Assembly: GCA_021234155.1 (NCBI GenBank) | Contig: JAJEKV010000430.1 | Location: 79,206-143,205, forward strand | Reading direction: 5' to 3' | DNA from: Isoetes taiwanensis | Lineage: Eukaryota > Streptophyta > Lycopodiopsida > Isoetales > Isoetaceae | DNA length: 64,000 bases | In this document: positions 12,501 through 24,140 of the stretch, piece by piece | Position numbering within the stretch: the stretch's first letter is position 1 | Layout: each line of letters starts with the position of its first letter | Translations under genes and position numbers: made by a program | The notes under the pieces: model-generated | The model's input: only the letters and a program-made list of their open reading frames with translations | The model's database searches: none | What the model was told of the DNA's origin: nothing

Positions 12501-14044
12501 TATTAGAATTGAATTGAGCTGAATGGTTTCCCACGGGGCCAATCGGCGTATGGGACCCAATCAAGGAGCACCGGACAGGACATGTCTAGAGGGCGCCTCG
12601 ATTGATATATGCAATTTAATAGGGCTATTTTGATCTTGAAATATTTGGTCTATTTTGAAGTAAAAGAGTCCGAGAATCTACACTTCTGCAAGCATTATGT
12701 CAACAAGTTTATTATGTGCTTCACCTTCTATGTCAAATTGCTAAACATCATGTAGTCATCCTACAGGTAATTCAACACCAAGGGAATCATCTTCTAAGTC
12801 CTCAAACATAGATTCCTTCACTTTGAAAGTAAATCAAACGACATTATATAGCTCAAACATTAGAGAGAGATCGAACAATGCAGGGTGGCCTCAATCCTAA
12901 GAAAACACGGTTGTATAGTTGAGTGTAATAGGCACATTTAGCTACACGAAATAAAAAAATAGCAATTGAACCAATATTTTACCATTCATATACCAATCTC
13001 CTTTCAAATTTTGCAAATGAGGCACAATGGTGAATTCATGTCTACTTTGCCATATTCAATTTGTCCACAACCATCAAGACCTGCTCAATCAAATTAAAAT
13101 CATAAGTAGTTCTAAATGCCGCTATCTCCCTCCAAAACAAAGTGGGGCATCCACAACATCAACTATAACTATTGTTGCTTCCACATTATAACACAAACTC
13201 CTAAAGCATACCAATGCCTTGCCATAAAATCATTTCAGTAAAAGTATCATATAAACAAAGAGAACATACTATCACATACACAATTGAACATCTTATATCA
13301 AATTCATAATCTTTGGCAGTGGTTTCTTATCTTTACCAATAAACCTTAAAGAGTCTATATCAACCTTGCCCCCACCAAGCCACATTGTTTATTCTGGCCA
13401 ACAATGAAACAACCACCTCGATAAATTGTTACTAGAGCCCGGCAATACCGGGCACCATATAACTAGTAGCAATTATTTCATGTTTCAAAAACTGGCCTCA
13501 TTTGGTCCAGAAGATATATAGTGCAAAGATTGCAGATGGGTGTAATATTGTTGGAGTTTTAATTGGTTCTATTCTATTCCAAAATATTCAATCAGCAATA
13601 AACATAGAGATACATATAAGTTCTTCATAGAATAAAAACAATTTGCTATGCCCTTAGAGAACTACAAACCCTGCTACATTTGTGAAATAAGGATAATAGA
13701 TCTGAAAAAAATTATAAAAGTTTGTAAAATAAGAATATAGTAGATGTGAAAAAGAACATCTAAAGGAAGCAACTGCTAATACTCTTCAATTTAAACTCCA
13801 ATTCAACAATATGCCCTAATGAAAAGGGCAGCAACGCTTTGACAGCAAGAGTTGTTCTACTACAATAGAAAAATGACGTCAGGGCAATTTTTCTAGTACA
13901 ATAGAAAGTAGGATTTATGTAGTCATTTTCCTAAACGCCTAGGATCTCTAATCCTAGAAACCCAATGATTAAGACTGACACCTAAGCTAGATTCTTGCTA
14001 AGACGCATCATATTCTAAAACATCCTAGTATGCAAATTCTGACC
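12501..14044. repeat. Segmental duplication unit, copy 2 (non-coding part)
   Basis: 12640-12710 matches 200-278 and 12722-14044 matches 4060-5390. The LINE found in copy 1 is absent here, so this is the empty-site reference for that insertion. 12520-12600 matches 16505-16580 upstream of family B copies. No gene recognised. Confidence 0.85.
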
Positions 14045-14634
14045 AAAAAAAAGGGGACCTCAAGAAGGGACGTTGGCGTTGATAGAATTAACAAACTGGG
14101 ACACAGGTACTGGGTTAGCAGTTGCTAGCTCATGTGCATTGGCTACCACTACTGGACTCAAGATCATATAGTTGTAGCTCATCATTTCAATGTTTTGCTT
14201 CTTTACGGTTGACTTGCCGTCAGTATGCGTCTCCATGTTAACATGGCTCCGCGAATATGGTTCCCACCGGATAAGGTTTTACCCGACAACATCTCCATTG
14301 ATTCGATACACCATCAGAGAGTCTTACGCACCTTTTTCAAGAGGCAGACGAGCCCATGCTCTCGATGGCAGTTTTGATCATACTTGTAATTCCTGAAGCC
14401 ACCTCCAAGGTATTTGATGCACCCATTATGGGCTCAACAGACTGGATGAAACCAGAAATTGTATTGAGGAGAGTATAAATCGATGGAGTTGTGCTCATAG
14501 GAGTCACGTTGAGATTTCTCAAGGGACAAGTAGGCACCATACATTGAAAGCTCTCTTAGAAACGAGTCGAAGCCTTTGGCTTCCTGCTCGGGAGAACTGG
14601 TAGGCGAGTTGGGCACGTACTCCACACTCACCAT
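14045..14634 (-). pseudogene. Family B copy 3, frame-shifted
   Basis: The start reads MVSVEYVPNSPTSSPEQEAK and the frame 14434-14634 then hits a stop where copy 1 has CAPLLN. The downstream frame 14337-14540 (ITSMIKTAIESMG) and 14055-14300 continue the protein in other frames. Its N-terminus is the B copy most like family A (MASVNYIPN), supporting common ancestry. A splice-acceptor-like 'tttttcag' again precedes the start. Confidence 0.75.
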
Positions 14635-16010
14635 CGCTGTACTGAAAAATGTAGAAATAACATTCTCATGATATTTCTCAAGGGTAGCCCTTAAGGACGA
14701 AAGTTCGCCAAAAGGCTATTTTTTAAGGGTATCGAGAAATTTTGACGCTATGGTTTAGTAGGGCCCGTTATAAATGAAAAAAATAAAATTAGCCAGTGTT
14801 TCTACAAACAAAGCTCACTCCACTTGAAAATTCGCCACATCCACTAAGCGTCATAACTATGGGTTCGCCTTATCCTCTACCCTCCTTCTCGAAGTTTTCT
14901 TAAGGAATCGCCTAATATTCTAGGCTTTCTTCATAACCTAATCTATTCTCCATATCTATCCAGGTACATATGATAATTTTAAGAGTTATTTTTGTAGCTA
15001 TTGTGATTCAAATAATTTTAAGGATGCTCTGGAGAGCATTTTTTTACAGACCTCTCTTTTAATAGATTTGTTTTATCTACAAGGATAAGCCACATTCTCA
15101 TTTGCAAAGGTTAAGTTGTGGTATTGCATCATACAACTATAGTTATAATGTCTTTGCGTCCTTGATTAAATATGGATGCTAGTGAATAAAATTTCACCAC
15201 AGAAATTGCACTTGGAAAATAAAGACACTTAAATCTTGGCAAAATAATATTGGCCATGATTCGCCTAGATTTCTATAAAAAACATTCATGTCTAGAAAAC
15301 ATTCGCCAATAACTAATCTTGCAACTCTATTATTACACCGATCTTCAAAATTATGCTTAGACAAATTTGGCCTTAAGGAAGGAAGGAAGGAAGGAAAGAC
15401 GAATTTTTATGTCGTAGCCCTATTCTCATCCGAGAATACTGTGGCACCATACGTTGAAAGCAATGCCGGGAACCATATAACTAATAGCAATTATTTCATG
15501 TTTCAAAAACTGGCCTCATTTAGTCCAGAAGATATACAGTGCAAAGATTGCAGATGGGTGTAATATTGGAGTTTTAATTGGTCTTTTGACATGGTTGGAA
15601 ATCTTTTCCAAAATATTCAATTAGCAATAAACATAGAGATACATATAAGTTCTTCATAGAATAAAAACAATTTGCCATGCCCTTAGAGAACTATAAACCC
15701 TAGTACATTTGTGAAATAAGGATAATAGATCTGCAAAGAAAAATATAAAAGTTTGTAAAATAAGAATATAGTAGATGTGAAAAAGAACATCTAAAGGAAG
15801 CAACTGCTAATACTCTTCAACTTAAACTCCAATTCAACAATATGCCCTAATGACAAGGGCAGCAACGCTTTGACAGTTGTTCTACTACAATAGAAACAAC
15901 CACGCCGGGCAATTTTTCTAGTACAATAGAAAGTAGGATTTATGTAGTCATTTTCCTAAACACCTAGGATCTCTAATCCTAGAAACCCAATGATTAAGAC
16001 TGACACCTAA
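14635..16010. repeat. Segmental duplication unit, continuation of copy 2
   Basis: 14635-14966 matches 5963-6308; 14967-16005 matches 7383-8405. The sites of the 6309 and 8412 insertions are uninterrupted by those elements here. A GGAA microsatellite sits at about 15377-15396, unique to this copy. Confidence 0.85.
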
Positions 16011-16011
16011 G

Positions 16012-16545
16012 CGCGGTAGCATCTCCTAGAGCATGTGCATTGGCTACCACTACTGAACTCAAGATCATATAGCTGTAGCTCATCATTTAAATGTTCTGCT
16101 TCTTTATGGTTGACTTGCCGTCAGTGTGCGTCTCCATGTTAACATGGCTCCAGAATATGGTTCCGACCGGATCTCCGCACCTTTTCCGAAGATGACGAGC
16201 CCATGCTCTCGATGGCCGTTTTGATCATACTTGTAATTCCTGAAGCCACCTCCAAGGCATTTGATGCACCCATTATGGACTCAACAGAGTGGATGAAACC
16301 AGAAATTGTCTTGAGGAGAGGCGCGCAGTCGATGGAGTGCTCATAAGAGTCACGTTGAGATTTCTCAAGGGACAAGTAGGGACTATACCTTGAAAGCTCT
16401 CGTAAACCAGTCGAAGCCTTGGGCTTCCTGCTCGGGAGAACTGGTAGGCGAGTTGGGCACGTAGACAAGTTGGGCACGATTATTAGAATTGAATTGAGCT
16501 GAATGGTTTCCACGGGGCCAATCGGCGTATGGGACCCAATCAAGG
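16012..16545 (-). pseudogene. Family B copy 4, degraded
   Basis: The frame 16139-16543 holds DSYEHSIDCAPLLKTISGFI and ASGITSMIKTAIESMGSSSS, then a frame break; 16012-16138 keeps the next C-terminal block. It shares the internal deletion with copy 2. The 5' part of the frame translates upstream sequence and is unlikely to be the original start. Confidence 0.75.
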
Positions 16546-16625
16546 AGCATGACAGACATATTACTGTAGGGCGCTCAGTGTTGATATATGCAATTTAATA
16601 GGGCTATTTTGATCTTGAAATATTT
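16546..16625. repeat. Duplicated unit flank left of the copia fragment
   Basis: Matches about 12590-12655 ('caatttaatagggctatttt'). The match stops at the copia junction and resumes at 19935, with about 130 bp of unit sequence missing. Confidence 0.7.
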
Positions 16626-16876
16626 TCCTGTTCTTGCAAAGGATCTCATTTCATTCCTCCATGGCTATTTTCCAACTTGCTGAGTTTTTCCATCAATTGC
16701 TTGTGTATAGCATTTAGGAACCTCTGGTTTTAAGATTGCCATTATGATATTTCTATCTATTTCTTCTTTCTGCAACCTTTTTGATGTCCCTTCATTTGTT
16801 CTTCCATATTTTGTAATATCCAGCCCCTTAATGCCTTCATGTAACCTTTCAATCTCTAAATTCCTCTTTTTCTTTA

Positions 16877-17599
16877 TCACTTCTTTTTCATTGTTTTTAC
16901 TATCACTGCTGTCCTCCTTTTCTTCCTCTTTGTTTGTTTCATCATCTTCACTATCATTAGTATCATCAATTGCCCCTGTATCAATGCTAGTAGACTCAAC
17001 TTTCTTTTGCATATTACTGGTTTTAGCAAACAAATCCAGCCGCTACTCAAGTTTTTTCTATTTCTGTAGAGCAGAAGCTCATTCAATCTAACATCTCGAC
17101 TGACTATTATTTTCCTTCCTTCTGGATAATAAATCCTATAACCCTTTGACAACTCATCATATCCGACCATGTAGCCTGTTATAGCTCTGTCATTCAATTT
17201 TGTTCTAACCTCCTTTGGCACATGAGCAAAAGCAATACTTCCAAAAACTTTAAAATATTCATACCTTATTGATGACTTGCTCCAAATCTTTTCTGGCATA
17301 TGTCCATCCAAGCTTGAATTAGGTACTTTATTTTGTATGTAGACTGCAGCTCTCACAGCCTCTTCCCATAGAAAATTAGGTAACCCAGATTGTTTTAGCA
17401 TTGCCCTTACTGAATCCAAGATGTACCTGTTTTTCCTTTCAGCAATCCCATTTTGTTGAGGAGTGTGACTGCATGTTACTTGTTGTTTGATCCCTTTTGT
17501 CCTGCAATAATGCTTGAACTCATTGTTAACAAATTCACCTCCCCTATCAGACCTTAAACATTTGACCTTTTTCCCTCTGAACCTTTCGACATGCTTCAA
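16877..17599 (-). pseudogene. Copia integrase core, C-terminal part
   Basis: It contains CLRSDRGGEFVNNEF (second catalytic Asp), then HTPQQNGIAERKNR with the catalytic Glu, then the usual GSIAFAHVPKE and GYMVGYDELSKGYRIYYPEG blocks. It continues the integrase of the 17547-18734 frame after a frame break at about 17580. A further frame at 16665-17033 is an acidic, low-complexity linker leading to the truncated RT. Confidence 0.9.
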
Positions 17600-18734
17600 A
17601 TATTCTGAAGGCTTTGTAAGCTTGATTTTTAGTCCTTAGGAAGAAGCATTTTGTATGTCTGGAATGATCATCTATAAATGTGATAAAGTATCTTCTACCT
17701 TGCATGCTTTCAATGTTAATTGGTCCACACAAGTCTGAATGTACAGGTTCCAGTAATTCCTTTGCTCTTTCGTGCCTTCTTTTAAAAGGCAATCTCGAAC
17801 TTTTTCCAATCATGCAACCATAACAAGTTCCTGATTCTCCTTCTGCTGCACTAATTAGTCCCCTTTTGATCATTTCTTTGATGTTTTCTACATTTGCATG
17901 TCCAAGCCTTTCATGTCCAAGTTTAAGTGTTGGCATTTCAACTGAATTGATGCTTCCAGAAATTATCTTATTATGAAACCCAAAAAGATTTCCAACTCGT
18001 GTAGCAAGAAACTTAACTTTATTATTTTGAAGCACTTTACAATAGCTTTTGTCAAAAATGAGTTTAAAACTCATGTCAACTAGTTGACTCACTGAAATTA
18101 AGTTCCTTACAATATTTGGAACACAAAGAACATTCTTTAAATTGACCACTTTCCCATAAATAAAAAAGTACAGCAGTCCAGACTCCTCTACTTTCTCCAG
18201 CTTCCCATCTCCCATTTGCACATAAACTGAATTTGTTTTCCTTCTTTCATTGAGAGCACTTGTAGCTTTAACTACTGATCTCTCAGCTCCATTATCTATC
18301 ATAAACATGTCATTAGTTTTGTTGGTATCTTTTTCTGAAACAGAGCATGCAGCATATTTGCTTACCTCAGTATCCGTATCTTCCTCATCATTGTTTTCTT
18401 GAGTAAGGTTTACACTTGCTACCTTTTCATTCCTTCCTTTACATATATTGTCTCTTCCTTTGCTTACAAATTTTCCTTTTCCTCCACTTGATCCTTTTGG
18501 ACTTGGACAGTCTGCTGCAACATGGCCATACCCTTCACAATTGAAGCATTTTTTTTGTTTAATCTTAGGACAATTATTTTTGAGATGTCCATATGCTTTA
18601 CAAGCATAGCAAGGACCAAGTTTGCTTTTATCGTTCCCAAAACACCCTCTCCCTTTGCCAGCAAACAGTATTTCTGAATTTTCCTCTTCTTCCCCTTTGA
18701 TTATCGTTTTCTGCTCTATCTCAGTCCTTATCAT
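17547..18734 (-). pseudogene. Copia gag zinc knuckles, protease and integrase N-terminal part
   Basis: In order: two CCHC knuckles (CYACKAYGHLKNNC and CFNCEGYGHVAADC); a protease site written FMIDNGAERSVV, where the usual D-S/T-G is D-N-G; the GAG-pre-integrase HERLGHANVENI with a CYGCMIGKSSRLPF finger; and the first integrase Asp region HSDLCGPINIESMQGRRYFITFIDDHSR. The Asn in the protease active site would be expected to cripple or abolish activity. The frame is otherwise long and open. Confidence 0.92.
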
Positions 18735-18746
18735 TAGTTCAGCCTT

Positions 18747-19321
18747 TTACCTATTTCTAGCCACACTCCTAACTAGAGTAGAGAGTTGTTCATATTCTGA
18801 AAATGCTCTAGATAAGGACAACACATGGAAATCTTTTGTAATAGGCACTCCTGCTGCCTCCAAGTCAGCAACAATGTTATCATATTTTTTAAAAAACTGA
18901 GCAAGATTATCATCATCCTTAAATTTTAGTTTTCTCAGATGCCTATCAAGCATTTCAATTTGGGAGGAATTTTTAACCTCATAATGTTTAAGCAAGAAGT
19001 CCCACATTTCTTTTTGGCGTCTTGTTTTTAAGCAAAACAAAAATACTAGAGCTCAACTTACTTGCAATTATACCGCCGGCTGTGACATCTCTTTGAGTTG
19101 CTTCCACTTGAACCAGCATTAATAGATTCTTCACTAGAAGCACTTCTACCTTCAGCATTTGTACTGCTTTCACCTGTTCCAGTACTGTCTCCTTCAATTA
19201 AATCCCACAAGTCTTCTGCCTGAAGCACATCTTTCATCCTTTCTTTCCAAGCCTGAAATCCAGCTTCCCCTTGGAACATATCTACTCCACTGAGCAAAGA
19301 AGAACCAAGCCTAGTTGCCAT
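18747..19321 (-). pseudogene. Copia gag
   Basis: Translation most likely starts at 19321 with MATRLGSSLLSG, 4 nt after the primer-binding site. The frame 19058-19321 holds an N-terminal gag segment. After a break near 19050 the frame 18747-19040 has the UBN2-like gag pattern EMWDFLLKHYEVKN and LAQFFKKYDNIVADL. Confidence 0.8.
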
Positions 19322-19325
19322 GTTA

Positions 19326-19337
19326 GCTCTGATACCA
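19326..19337 (-). other. Primer-binding site for initiator Met-tRNA
   Basis: On the minus strand this reads TGGTATCAGAGC, the classic plant copia primer site complementary to the initiator methionine tRNA 3' end. One base separates it from the LTR. Confidence 0.9.
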
Positions 19338-19338
19338 A

Positions 19339-19934
19339 TGTGAAGAAAGTTTAAAGATCCAGAGCAACAAAAACAGCCACAAAGATCCACAGATCATAGG
19401 CAACTGACTTGAATGCAAAAGTTAACAAACTTTTATCACAAGCACAAGGTCAACCTATGTTAAGCATTACCACTATCAATGAATACCATTATTCATTATA
19501 GTAATCACTTCTCTTATTGTTTCGATCGAATATATTTCACAGCAATAGACAATGCAAATTCCGGCTTCATTGTCATTGACAATACCATCCGATAGTCACC
19601 ACTGAATACTTCTTATCTATTTATCTATAGATCTGAACCGATAGCCAAGGTTCTGGACCTTCCAAAGTAGCAGCCATGCTGCGAGCTTGACTGCTATTCG
19701 ACCGACATCCCTTTCTTATTTTGGTCAACCAAACCTTAGGATATACATATGCATACAATTTTGGCATTTTTAACCATTGGTTAAGCCATTGGTTATTTAA
19801 CCTTGTGACAATGTCTTCCCCTTATAACCCTAGTGAATATTTCATTTATTCTAGGGTCTTCATGTAGTGTTGCCACATATCCCAGTGCATGAACATATGA
19901 TCATATCTATGTGGTAACGTGATCATTTCTCACA
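19339..19934 (-). repeat. Copia 5' LTR (596 bp)
   Basis: Bounded by TGTGA...TCACA inverted ends, adjacent to the primer-binding site on one side and to duplicated-unit sequence on the other. The partner LTR is absent from the window. Confidence 0.85.
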
Positions 19935-20200
19935 TCATCTTCTAAAATCCGCAAACATAGATTCCTTCACTTTGAAAGTAAATCAAACCTCATTATATAG
20001 CTCAAACATTAGAGAATGGGATCGAACAATGCAGGAGGGTGGCCTCAATCTTAAGAACATATGGTTGTATAGTTGCGTGTAATAGACACATTTAGCTACA
20101 CGAAATAAAAAACAGCAATTGAACAAATATTTTACCATTCATATACCAATCTCCTTTCAATTGCAAATGGGACACAATGGTCAATTGCTAATGCAGTCTG
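19935..20200. repeat. Segmental duplication unit, copy 3 (remnant)
   Basis: Resembles 4126-4360 and 12788-13020 ('catagattccttcactttga') but is more diverged. The match fades near 20190. Confidence 0.75.
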
Positions 20201-20210
20201 CTCCATGACT

Positions 20211-20262
20211 TGTGGGATTTCAGTCTGCTCCATGACTTGTGGGACTTGTGACTTTCATCGCT
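20211..20262. repeat. 27-bp tandem duplication
   Basis: 'cagtctgctccatgacttgt' plus 'gggatt' occurs twice in direct succession. The stretch 20263-20665 beyond it holds nothing I recognise. Confidence 0.75.
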
Positions 20263-20667
20263 TAAGACCTGATCCTCGCTCCACCTTCAACTATGCAAAA
20301 TGATGTTTTGATTATGAATTTTCCACAACGAACCCTGACATATCGTTGAGTCAGTGATTGATTGAAATAAAATTACAAGCACGAAATACATTGATAAGCA
20401 AGAAGTATACTTGATCAAGCGACAACTGAAAGAGCTCCCAGCCCGATTTTGAAGCAAATGATGATCCAAATATGTGAACCTGTCGATTCCAGTCCCATTG
20501 CTGCGAAGATATCCATGATAAAGATATACTTGAAAATCAGAACCTAATCAAGAATGAATGGGTTTGTGAGCTCACGACCAATGCATAAAAAAATGGAAGT
20601 ATTTACAGAGAAAACCTAGCATTTCTGGGTCATATATTCAACTCTAAAAAATTGATGCACATACTTT

Positions 20668-20718
20668 TGGCCCTGGTAGGCTTTGGAGTGTACATGCCAT
20701 TGGTACTATCCGCTAAAC
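20668..20718 (+). pseudogene. Inverted fragment of a family A gene
   Basis: Codes for ALVGFGVYMPLVL on the plus strand, matching residues of the family A gene at 26890-26930, which is on the minus strand. This piece is therefore inverted relative to the adjacent fragment at 20931. Confidence 0.7.
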
Positions 20719-20930
20719 AACAAAGTGGCACATCTTTATTACTTACAGGCTGAGCAAAAGAACTTATACATGCAATGACTTAAAAAGGAATCAAATCAAA
20801 TGATAGAATACATTTACTAGGATAATACATAATCCTTTCTAATCTACTTATCACATCGTGTTTTTCTTGTTTCACGCACAAGTATTTGTGGTGTGAACAC
20901 AAGCACCATGAAATTTTCAATACAAGCTAG
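20719..20930. repeat. Family A downstream block, copy 1
   Basis: About 90% or more identical by eye to 30132-30320 ('tttattacttacagg', 'caagtatttgtggtgtgaac'). It lies just downstream of family A genes on the minus strand. Confidence 0.75.
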
Positions 20931-21066
20931 TCACTGGGGGAGCAAGAAGAGAGCATTAATGTTTTTGGTAAGGTTCTGTGCAGGCACTACAGTGATAGCC
21001 AATCATCAACCATCTTGCTCACAAGCTTACTCATGACTTCATACTTGTATGATCGCACTACAATGC
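20931..21066 (-). pseudogene. Family A 3' fragment
   Basis: Matches the last 45 or so codons of the family A gene at 26452-26997 (YKYEVMSKLV and the VPAQNLTKN block) with indels. It ends abruptly at about 21066. Confidence 0.75.
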
Positions 21067-22500
21067 ATTAGAGGCCAACTGAGATCTCGTTTTGTCCTCC
21101 TAAGAGAAATGCCACATCACATTAGGACTTTTTCCATGTCATCATTTTTCATATATTTATTTGAAAATACAACCCAACAACCCCACTCAACAACCTTACC
21201 AACCCATAAAACAAATGCACCTAACATGCTCGTGAAACTTGAATTTAAACTTGGTTATGAAATACATGCACCTAACGCGATCGGGGAAGAGACATGGTCA
21301 CAAAATTTGAGTTTTGGTCTTGAAGAATTATTTTGTAAAGACATGAAAATATAATGTGTATTTGGTGGGACATGATCTCGAAGCGCCAAATGGATCCTCC
21401 ACGAAATCCGTTGTTTTGGCTCGAAACACCTTATCCGAAATTAGAAATTTATTTCAAAGAATGGCGCTATCTCGTTCCCTCCATGGTAAATTCAAGATTC
21501 AATTCCTTGAAAGGGGATTTTCGTGGAGCTCTTCTAAACCAGATATTAATGGCAGATATTCGGGTGTGTTTGCCATCTAAAGAGTATGGCCCAAGCTGGT
21601 CCAGAAGACAAGGTGGATTGAAGCCCAAATTAGATGAGAACCTTTTGAGAATTTCATGGGTGCAAAGCATTCAGATATATGGGCAAGAGGACATATTTAT
21701 CCAAGAGATCAGGTCTTGTAAAATTTATGTGTGAAGGAAAAGCAGGCTTGTTAGGATATTGCGAGAACATGAAGATGTACATACAACAATTGTGTTGTCG
21801 ATTGCAAGACACAAACAGAATTATTAACGAAAGTGAGCAGCAAATGAACATAGTGGCACAAGAGAAAAAACAATTGGAAGCCAAGATAGAATTTCTAGAG
21901 AAGGAAATTCTACATATGCACCAAGATGGTTTATTGAAGAATTTTGTAATGGGGCAAACTAACAAAAGGCGAAAACCTTATCAAGCAAGTGCAACATAGC
22001 TCGAGTCGAGTAAAGATCTTGGAGAAAAGGCTACAAAGATTGAAGAAAACACCTCTAGGTCCAAGAGAGAGGAACAAGAAAACAAAACCACTTGAGTCGT
22101 TGAAACCCGGGTTGTGGTAGCGGCAAGAAGAAGAATTTATGCTATGAAAAGAGTGCTTAACACAAAGAAAAAATAAGAAGGGAGTGAGAACCAATATAGG
22201 GGCAGCTTTGAAAACTATTGCAACAAGGGAAGAAGTTCTCTCCATGTTGAATGATCCAACAAATATTTCCTTCGAAAAAGTGTCATGGAAATGGTTCTAA
22301 AAAAGTTTACGCTAAGATTGATCGGAGGAGGTCCAAGCTAATTGCGATACATCAGGTATTAGTAGATTTGGGTATAGAGCTTTGTTTAGGGCGTTCAAGA
22401 TGCACTAAAATCTATGGGAACAAAAAGGTGGTTGTGTGCGTCCCCTTTGCTGTGGAGTGTATGAGAAGGCGAAGAAATGTGGCCGATTAATAATATACTA
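21067..22500 (+). pseudogene. Decayed coding-like region with coiled coil
   Basis: Several short plus-strand frames overlap in succession (21049-21354, 21354-21734, 21679-21999, then broken frames to about 22490). The piece 21780-21935 is a clear heptad-rich coiled coil (NRIINESEQQMNIVAQEKKQ then LEAKIEFLEKEILH). The part to about 22490 keeps amino-acid-like content despite stops, for example GYRALFRAFK. The pattern fits a frame-shifted former coding sequence, perhaps the N-terminal half of whatever ends at 25296. No family is recognised. Confidence 0.35.
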
Positions 22501-24140
22501 GGTGGAATGCATTCAATTGAATCGAATTACTCAATAATCGAACAAAAAAGCTCGACAATGAATGTGATATCATCGGCTTAAACCAAAACAACAATGCGGT
22601 TTGACATGGGCGCTTTCTTGAAATTCATGGTATTCTTTTTTATCGGTATGCGACACAACCAATCTCTTTGGAGCTTTTTTACATCTTCATATCTAGGCTA
22701 ACTTTTATATTAGTGTAGTAAGACTTGTAGTGTTAGATGTATGGCTTTTCTTTGCATGGCGAGATGTATGGCTAAAATCTTGGCGAGAATGCTTTGCTAG
22801 GTGAGAATGCTGGTGAATGTTAATTGCAGGTCTGTTTGAGACGATGAGTCGAGTGCGGCAATAGGTGTTGCTAAGATGCAAAGTTCCCTTGCCATTGTAA
22901 GTCCATCGGCTTGGTTGATGAGGTGGAGTGTTAAGTCGCTTTAGGCACGAATTTGGAACTTAAAAGTGGCATAAGATGGTGTGTGCATATAGTAGATAAT
23001 TGTGAGAAAGGTTTGGATGGGTATACAATTGCTAAGCGATAAGTTCTTATTATTTTATGGTAAAATGTAAGAGATAAAAGAGGTTAGTTGTGCATTTATT
23101 TTTTACGGGTGATTAAGAATTCCTTAAAAGGCGAGTAATCTAGTTATGATTAGGGCTTTTAGGAGAATTTGTGTGAGGCAAAGTTTTTGCATGCTTAATA
23201 GGGCTTTAGTTTAGGGCTTGATTGTGGCTATATAGTGCTTATATTTTTCCTTAAGAAGAAGGGTGTGTTTGCGGGCTGTACCTTGATGAGGATATTTGCA
23301 CCTTAGCGGGATATTGTGGGATGTGCAAATTGCAGAATGTTAAGATTGTTTGTAGGTTGATTTTAGGTTAGAGGTGCTTTATAGTTCTTTGCATCTTGAA
23401 GTTTGAGGATGCCAAGGTGTTGCACATGGTGTTGTTCAGGTGGGATTAGATTGTGAAATTTGTGTTTGTGCCATTAATGATAGGTGCGTTTAGTGCAAAA
23501 TGTTTGGCTAGGTGGCTTCAATCTTTGTGCTTTCCCTTTGTTTAATGGTTGTAAGGTGTTGATTTTGTACATTTAAGTTCTTGTTTTAGTTTCATATGGG
23601 TTAGGTGCTATCACAAAAGGCGGATACGTGCATAGCCAAAACACACGTGCATAGCCAAAACGTTTATTCTTTAATGGTTAGGATGTTTTAATTCATAGAT
23701 CACAGCACCGTTTATTCTTAAATGGTTAGGATGTTTTAATTCATAGATCACAGCACCTGCATCACAATTTAGCCATCGGTTGTCTTTGGTTTTTCCATCC
23801 AGGTTGTCTATGTTATATTAGAAATGTCATTATGTTGGTCTTGTTTATCCTATTGGCATAATTGCATCAAATATTGACATGTTGCATTAAATGTTGAATC
23901 CGGTTTATGAGGCAGACGTGCAGGGGAAGTTGGAAGTATGTCTCAAGCTTGACGAAATGGAATTGACAAGTAAACATAAGTTTGAGAGAGTGTCATTGGT
24001 TTTAATGAATTAATCTCTTCGCTAAGATTATTTTGAAAAAGGGCAAGTTAAGAAATCAAAGAGGATCCTCGTTGGTTTTAAATGCGATCGAGGAAGAACA
24101 TACGTGGTGGCTTGGGATGTTTCAAGTGAAAAAAGAGAAT
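22501..24140. other. No gene seen; includes short duplications
   Basis: T/G-rich on the plus strand with many stops in all frames. At 22865-22903 it carries a copy of a piece also at 25793-25830 ('ttgctaagatgcaaagt'). A 48-bp tandem duplication is listed separately. Confidence 0.5.
23600..23757. repeat. Two small tandem duplications
   Basis: A 21-bp unit ('gtgcatagccaaaac') occurs twice at about 23630-23660. Next to it a 48-bp unit containing 'ggttaggatgttttaattca' occurs twice (about 23661-23708 and 23709-23756) with one inserted base. Confidence 0.85.

Larger units (their letters stand above)
16626..19934 (-). mobile_element. Ty1/copia retrotransposon, 3'-truncated (5' LTR, gag, PR, IN)
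   Basis: Read on the minus strand the order is LTR (19934-19339), primer-binding site, gag, two zinc knuckles, protease, integrase. The domain order with integrase before RT is that of copia. The element stops at about 16640, where a W.IAM.EE pattern marks the very start of RT. RT, RNase H and the 3' LTR are missing. It sits inside the third copy of the segmental unit. Confidence 0.92.
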
